From NCBI GenBank assembly GCA_964494205.1, contig CAZBRD010000005.1:62001-126000 (forward strand): DNA of 64,000 nucleotides, in the 5' to 3' direction. This DNA is from JBBTCX01 sp964494205 (lineage in GTDB: Bacteria > Planctomycetota > Phycisphaerae > UBA1845). A model generated the notes under the pieces. It saw only the letters and a program-made list of their open reading frames with translations. It ran no database searches and had not been told where the DNA came from. Below are positions 59,219 through 64,000 of the stretch, piece after piece (the first letter of the stretch is position 1; each line of letters starts with the position of its first letter). A program made the translations under genes and the position numbers.

Positions 59219-62113
59219 CTACGGTTGGCAAGGATTCGGTTCGAGTGGGCTATTTGGGCAATGCGTGTTGGCGCCCTGGAACTCACCGCCTATGGCGTTA
59301 CAGCTGCCCTCGTTCAAGTTGAGGCAAGTCAAGAAACCGCCACCGCCGAGGCAGCACGCGCCGATGATTGGCCCGCCCGTGCAGTTTACTTCCTCGCAAT
59401 TCGGCGTGTTATGCGGCTGGCCGCCTTCATTTAGACAATGTTGAGGCGTGACCTCAACACACGTCCCGGTTTGCGGCAAGCAGCACGCAACATTTGAACC
59501 TGAGCAAATGGGCGGCTGACCGGGATCGCCCTGGCAATCTGTGTTGTTGCCGTGATATTCACCGCCGATTTGATTGCATTGTTGCTCCGTGACAACCACG
59601 CATTCGCTGAATCCGGGTGTATTTCGGCAGCATGCACCAGTCCCACCGCCTCCGCCGCACATGATTCCCTGGCAATGGAGCGAGTTTTGCGGTGTGCCAC
59701 CTTCATTTAGGCAAATCTGAGCCGGCAGCACGAGGCAGTTGCCGTTGGGAAGGCAGCACGCGCTTGCGGCATGATTGCACGGAAGCGGCTCGTTTGGATT
59801 GCCAATGCAATCAGTTCCATCACCAAGATACTCGCCCCCGGACTGAACACATTGCTGCTCGCTGACTACAGCGCACCCCAATGGGTTCGCAAGCAGGTCA
59901 AGGCAGCAACCACCAACCGGCGGCTGGCCGTTGCACGAGTTCGGCGTGCATTGATTCCCCGGAACCTGCTCACCGCCGAGGACCATGCAAACGTTAGGAT
60001 GCACATTGATGCACGAGCCTTCGGGAAGCGGGGACGGCACACAACACGGCACCGTAAGCGGGCCGCACGCACCGGGATCCGCTGGACTGTTTCCGCAGTG
60101 TGTACCGCGACCTTGGAATTCGCCGCCGATCTTTGCACACTCGCGGGCGGTTACCTCGGTGCACCCGAAAATGACGTTGCCGCTAATGCAGCATGCGCCG
60201 TCGTCATCACCACCGTTGCAGACAACACCCATGCATGACGGTGTGTTTTGCGGCATGCCGCCTTCATTGACGCACACATTGAGTGGCAATGACAAACAAT
60301 TGCCGTTCGGCAAACAGCAGGCAAAAGTCGGATTTCCACAGGGTGTCGGGTCTTGCGAATTTCCCTGACAATTCGATCCATCTCCAAGGTAGTTGCCGTT
60401 CATGCAATCGCATTGCTGTTCGCTGAGGATCATGCAACTGATCGCACCATTTTCTCCCAGGCAACAGCCGCCGACGTCCGGCTCACCGAAGCAAAGCGCG
60501 AAGCTACAAGAGTCTGCGTCGGGATGCGGTTCGCCGTTTTGAACAAGGCATTCCTGAATTGTGAGCTCAAGGCAGAGTCCCTCTGGAATGGCCGAAAGTA
60601 TGCAGCAAGGTACGGTGTCGCCGCCGTTATTACACAGCGATGGCCCGAATGGATTGTTCGGGCAATCGCTACCATCACCGTGGTACGTTCCGCCGTTGTT
60701 CGTGCACTGTTGTTCCGAAATAACAACGCATCGCGGAAGACCCGGAATATGCAGACAGCACGCACCTTCGTTCGGTCCGTCCCCGCAATCGACGCCCGTG
60801 CAAGATATTGAATTCTGCGGTATTCCCATTGAGATCTGGCAAATGAAGACCGGGAGCACCTCGCATTCACCGTTTGGCAGGCAGCACGCGACATCATTTC
60901 CACCTTGCTCACAGGGAGGATGCGTCGGAAATACATCGCAAGACAGGCCCGCGTGGAACTCTCCCGCAAACTGCGCACATTGCTCCTGAGTCAGGTCAAG
61001 GCAGGTAAATGCACCGGGAACGGCCACGCAGCATGCGCCCGTTTCGGGATCACCAAAGCATTGCACTGAAGCACACGATTCTGCATTTGGATGCGGCTGA
61101 CCGCCCTGCGACAAGCACTGCACAATCGAAAGCTCTTCGCAATGCCCTTCGGGAACATCTGTCAGAATGCAGCAAGGCACGACGTTCGAGCTGCAGGGAT
61201 TTGGCTCCATCGGATTGTTCGGGCAATGTGTTCCATTGCCTTGATAAATGCCGTTTAGATGGGCACAACCCGCCGGCGATGCTTCGATACACGGGGGCGC
61301 ACCAGGCAAGAACGTGCAGCACGCGCCTTGGGGCTCGCCGCCTTCGCACGTAATACCCATGCAAGAAGAAGCATTCTGTGGATTTCCACCCTGAGCAATG
61401 CAGATGTTCTCCGGCGCTTCGACGCAAACACCAAGTTGCGGCAGGCAACAGGCGACCACCGACGACTGACATGGCGCTGGACCACCGGGATTGTCCGACT
61501 GACAATCGGTACCGATACCGTGGAAATCACCCTGCAGAGCCGAGCAGATCATGCGCGGGACGATGAGACACGAAATGAAGCCGCCATTACCCACGCAGCA
61601 TGCGCCTACTCCGGCGTCGCCACATTCCACTTGATTACAAGATTGTCCAAAGTGCGGCACGCCGCCTTCAGCCAAGCAAGCCTGCACCTCTACGTCAGAG
61701 CACGAACCGTCATCGCGGCAACAGGCAAATGTCGGAGCACCGCAAATCGGTGGCGCGCCGGGATTGCCCTCACAGGTTGTTCCGTTGCCCTGGAAATTAC
61801 CGCCGAGCGACTCACAAACGATGCCCGTTAAATCCATGCAATTCCGCACGCCACCCATTTGGCTGGAGCAGCATGCACCGGTATCCATCGCCGGACAGAT
61901 CGTGCCTTCACAGGTCGAATTCGAATGCGGAATACCCCCATTTCTCAAACAAAGTCGAACTCCCAACGGCTGGCAAGATCCGTCTGGCAAGCAACAAGCT
62001 ACGGGCCCTATTGGTCCGCCAGCCACCCCGTCACCGGGTTCCACGCGCACTGCCTTCGTCGGCGCGATCGAAACCATGACCACAAACGCGACATTGAGCC
62101 CCCAAATCAACAT
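59219..62113 (-). CDS. Secreted Cys-rich protein of twenty ACC-type units
   Basis: A 964-residue exported protein. After a signal peptide (LIWGLNVAFVVMVSIAPTKA) nearly all of it is twenty Cys-rich units of about 42-50 residues that alternate between two types. Type A begins VACCLPNGxC and continues CxxxGGxPQNxxSCxGxxC; type B begins GACC, then CxxxxxxxCxxxGGxYxGxGTxCxxNP. The two types form ten A-B dimers, each unit with about six Cys, so about 120 Cys in all. It would depend on oxidative folding, such as the VKOR-DsbA protein. The start at 62113 has AGGAGG eight bases upstream. There is no recognised function and no C-terminal anchor. Confidence 0.87.
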   Translation of the reverse strand: MLIWGLNVAFVVMVSIAPTKAVRVEPGDGVAGGPIGPVACCLPDGSCQPLGVRLCLRNGGIPHSNSTCEGTICPAMDTGACCSSQMGGVRNCMDLTGIVCESLGGNFQGNGTTCEGNPGAPPICGAPTFACCRDDGSCSDVEVQACLAEGGVPHFGQSCNQVECGDAGVGACCVGNGGFISCLIVPRMICSALQGDFHGIGTDCQSDNPGGPAPCQSSVVACCLPQLGVCVEAPENICIAQGGNPQNASSCMGITCEGGEPQGACCTFLPGAPPCIEASPAGCAHLNGIYQGNGTHCPNNPMEPNPCSSNVVPCCILTDVPEGHCEELSIVQCLSQGGQPHPNAESCASVQCFGDPETGACCVAVPGAFTCLDLTQEQCAQFAGEFHAGLSCDVFPTHPPCEQGGNDVACCLPNGECEVLPVFICQISMGIPQNSISCTGVDCGDGPNEGACCLHIPGLPRCVVISEQQCTNNGGTYHGDGSDCPNNPFGPSLCNNGGDTVPCCILSAIPEGLCLELTIQECLVQNGEPHPDADSCSFALCFGEPDVGGCCLGENGAISCMILSEQQCDCMNGNYLGDGSNCQGNSQDPTPCGNPTFACCLPNGNCLSLPLNVCVNEGGMPQNTPSCMGVVCNGGDDDGACCISGNVIFGCTEVTARECAKIGGEFQGRGTHCGNSPADPGACGPLTVPCCVPSPLPEGSCINVHPNVCMVLGGEQVPGNQCTPNSCNGQPPVGGCCLDLLANPLGCAVVSEQQCVQSGGEYLGDGTDCIGNPNEPLPCNHAASACCLPNGNCLVLPAQICLNEGGTPQNSLHCQGIMCGGGGGTGACCRNTPGFSECVVVTEQQCNQIGGEYHGNNTDCQGDPGQPPICSGSNVACCLPQTGTCVEVTPQHCLNEGGQPHNTPNCEEVNCTGGPIIGACCLGGGGFLTCLNLNEGSCNAIGGEFQGANTHCPNSPLEPNPCQP

Positions 62114-62235
62114 GTTGAAACTCCTCCTGAAAAAAGATTGCCATCCGCCGACCCGTGAAGTGGTGGACCTAGCAGACAACTTTGCGATGAGGACGCATTG
62201 GACAGACCGCCCCCACTCCCCCGGACCAACGTCCA

Positions 62236-62264
62236 ATATTACAAGCCGTCCAAGTGTCCAGCAA
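62236..62264 (-). promoter_or_regulatory. Sigma-70-type promoter of the 20-unit Cys-rich gene
   Basis: On the minus strand, TTGCTG (62264-62259), a 17-base spacer and TAATAT (62241-62236). The expected leader is about 115 bases before the ATG at 62113. Confidence 0.6.
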
Positions 62265-62388
62265 TGAATGATCGGCCCATGCCGTCAAATGTAACAGTGA
62301 ACGAGCTGATTGCCGGCTGATTTGTAAGCAAATGTAAGCCGGCGGATGGGACCAAAGCCTGGCGATCGGCAAACAAAAGGGTCTTTCG

Positions 62389-63801
62389 TCAGGAACCTGT
62401 TGACCTAACGTCGAGTCCCATGCGTTCCTCGTACCTCGCCATCGAAGCATAGGTGTAGAGGCTGCAAAACGAAAACGCCAGACCGATGGCCCACACCGTC
62501 CAGCCGAAATGATTGAATAGCCACATACCGATCAACGGGGCTATTAGACCGCGCAGCCCCGTGAGCGAGACATGTATGCCCATATAGATCTCGGCCTCTT
62601 CGGGTTTCGCGAAGTCGAGGTGTCCGAGGTTCCATGCCAGCGCCCCGCCACCCGAGCCGAGGCCGTTGGCGATCCCTCGCAACGCAAACATGAACACCGC
62701 AAACGGAAAGTAGGCCGCCCCGATTCGCGAACCATGAACAACCGCGAGCGTCCCAAAGAGTCCAAACGCAAGCCCGGCCGCCCAACACACGACATTGATC
62801 ACACGAAAGCGCAGCACGCCGACACTGTCAAAGAGTCGCCCCCAGCGACTGATGCTGCCCATCATGGCGAGATTGGATAGCGCAGACAGTAACGCCGTGC
62901 TGAACCAGAACCCCCATTCATCGCCCGGGTCAAGGTCGCGCGTGACCACAGCCACCGCAACGGAGATGGTGAGCAGATTCGAAATGCCCGTCATCGACTG
63001 CGCTATGCAATATTGAAGGAACCGATTGTCCTTACGAAGCACGCGAAACATCTGCCCTAAGACATGCCCCGGCGACATGAGCGCCGTCACGCTGTACGGT
63101 TCCACCCAATTCACTTGCGCGGGCGACTGGGCGACGCTGTCCTGCGCTCGCTTGTCGGGAAGCTTGTCCCCCCGGACACGAATACCCGCTGCGATCCAAA
63201 TGCCGATCGCGCCGCACGCAGCCGCAATGGGAAAGATATATCGATACGAGGTTGGATCGCCGTCGAGCGCATTGCCCGCCGCCAGCATGCCGATGACGCT
63301 GCCGATGGATCTCAAACGTTGAATCCGCGCGGTGATTTGCCCTCGATGCGAGCGCGGATAGTTGAGCTTCCACACTGCTGAGCGAACGGTGACCACGCCG
63401 GCGAGCATGATCTGGGCAGCCGCCATTTGAATGATAAAGAGATGCGCGCCCCACGGAGTCGCCGGTATCGCCCCCGCGATAGCAGTAAACAAAACCGTGG
63501 CGGCCCCAAAAATAGTAAAAAGCGTTCGCTTCGGTCGCCCGATACACAGCATCCCCCACACCAGACTGAAGAGTTGTGCACCGACCGGTGTGGCGCTCGC
63601 GACGGCAATCATCATGTCGCTGCCGTGAAACGTCTTTGAGATGACGATGCTGCCGAATTGGCCTTCGATGAGTCCCGCGAGAATGCTCCACGGAGCGATG
63701 TGCAGCATCTCGTAGAAGTAACTGCGTCGCGCGAGAAACGGGGCTTTCCTAACTCCAAGAAGATCCAACAGTGAACCCCTACCAACCGGTGCTGCTACCA
63801 A
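62389..63801 (-). CDS. MFS-type transporter
   Basis: A 470-residue membrane protein with about 12 helices in two halves separated by a central cytoplasmic loop (about 210-250: RGDKLPDKRAQDSVAQ). It opens with a short cytoplasmic N terminus and lacks the standard GxxxDRxGRR signature; the loop between helices 2 and 3 reads GRPKRTLF. Sequence texture fits an MFS permease of unassigned type. Substrate unknown. It lies upstream of the Cys-rich gene with a 275-bp gap that contains that gene's own promoter and a GCCGGC hairpin near 62311, so they are probably separate units. Confidence 0.8.
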   Translation of the reverse strand: MVAAPVGRGSLLDLLGVRKAPFLARRSYFYEMLHIAPWSILAGLIEGQFGSIVISKTFHGSDMMIAVASATPVGAQLFSLVWGMLCIGRPKRTLFTIFGAATVLFTAIAGAIPATPWGAHLFIIQMAAAQIMLAGVVTVRSAVWKLNYPRSHRGQITARIQRLRSIGSVIGMLAAGNALDGDPTSYRYIFPIAAACGAIGIWIAAGIRVRGDKLPDKRAQDSVAQSPAQVNWVEPYSVTALMSPGHVLGQMFRVLRKDNRFLQYCIAQSMTGISNLLTISVAVAVVTRDLDPGDEWGFWFSTALLSALSNLAMMGSISRWGRLFDSVGVLRFRVINVVCWAAGLAFGLFGTLAVVHGSRIGAAYFPFAVFMFALRGIANGLGSGGGALAWNLGHLDFAKPEEAEIYMGIHVSLTGLRGLIAPLIGMWLFNHFGWTVWAIGLAFSFCSLYTYASMARYEERMGLDVRSTGS

Positions 63802-63872
63802 ATTACTGAACCTATTACGTCTTGGGAACTATCGCAAGCCTGAGCGCTTGTCGTTAGACTCCCCGCCTGACT

Positions 63873-64000
63873 ATGCCGTTCGAAATCGAAGCCAAGCTGA
63901 AGGTAGACTCTCACGACGCCGTCCGACAACGGCTCCAGGAATCCGGCGCGCGCCTGCGTGAGGAGACGATCGAGACCGATAGACTATTCGATCGCATCGA
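63873..64000 (+). CDS. CYTH-domain protein, class IV adenylate cyclase-like (5' part)
   Basis: The start of a gene cut by the window edge. The 42 readable residues begin MPFEIEAKLKVDSHDAVRQRL and contain the CYTH signature ExExK (Glu-Ile-Glu-Ala-Lys), followed by LRVE-type RLREETIETDRLFDR. CYTH proteins bind triphosphates: CyaB-type adenylate cyclases and thiamine- or inorganic triphosphatases. Which of these applies needs the rest of the gene. It diverges from the MFS transporter with 71 bp between them. Confidence 0.85.
   Translation, partial: MPFEIEAKLKVDSHDAVRQRLQESGARLREETIETDRLFDRI

Overview
The window is a dense, GC-rich bacterial chromosome segment, almost certainly from an uncultured planctomycete (Planctomycetota, perhaps a Phycisphaerae-like lineage). 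This assignment is an inference from gene content: very large secreted Cys-rich repeat proteins, a dockerin-like secreted protein, a CRTAC1/ASPIC-type FG-GAP protein with a C-terminal anchor, small proteins ending in a CGYDLTGN zinc ribbon, and outer-membrane functions (TolC, a lipid A-type acyltransferase, a PbgA/YejM-like protein). There are no rRNA genes, CRISPR arrays, prophages or full insertion sequences. I could not find a tRNA.

Layout. 50-1514 (minus): rhomboid protease and NUDIX hydrolase. 1853-7790 (plus): dxr, a long multi-PDZ site-2 protease, rmuC and two small envelope proteins. 7826-11584 (minus): a tightly overlapping three-gene cassette (asparagine-synthetase-like ligase, radical SAM enzyme, halogenase-like flavoprotein) that looks like a small uncharacterised biosynthetic unit. 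11833-13759 (minus): PilT ATPase with a tail-anchored coiled-coil protein. 14152-17431 (plus): TPR protein, dockerin protein, and a TetR regulator with its target gene. 17531-18520 (minus): moaA. 18604-21592 (plus): inositol-3-phosphate synthase, TIM-barrel isomerase and EboC-like UbiA prenyltransferase, converging on an arabinokinase-like GHMP kinase (21585-23045), a bifunctional nuclease and panB. 24703-29141 (plus): hsp20, lon and a VKOR-DsbA fusion. 29104-30810 (minus): an alkaline-phosphatase-superfamily enzyme. 30956-39645 (plus): a giant secreted repeat protein, PbgA-like protein, thyX and an aminotransferase. 39778-42818 (minus): TolC and an LpxL-type acyltransferase. 42899-48628 (plus): queA, TauE/SafE, a lipoprotein and a two-component system. 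49705-59021: the CRTAC1-like protein, two unknowns, ahcY, a GT39-type mannosyltransferase-like protein, a HAD phosphatase and a GNAT enzyme. 59219-63801 (minus): a 20-unit Cys-rich secreted protein and an MFS transporter. 63873-64000: the 5' end of a CYTH-domain gene.

The spaces between genes carry at least seven families of short interspersed repeats, called R1 to R7 here. R1 has entered the queA reading frame, R4 encodes the C terminus of the histidine kinase, and R1 copies supply ribosome-binding sequence to two genes. At 48802-48994 a 193-bp MITE with 19-bp inverted ends sits inside an R3 repeat, flanked by a perfect 10-bp duplication. A strongly structured stretch ending in a 12-bp terminator-like hairpin (49424-49541) is a candidate small RNA.

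The best candidates for undescribed biology are the ligase / radical SAM / flavoprotein cassette, the ebo-like cyclitol-prenyltransferase operon, and the nested MITE and repeat landscape. Functions are assigned by reading motifs; no database search was possible.
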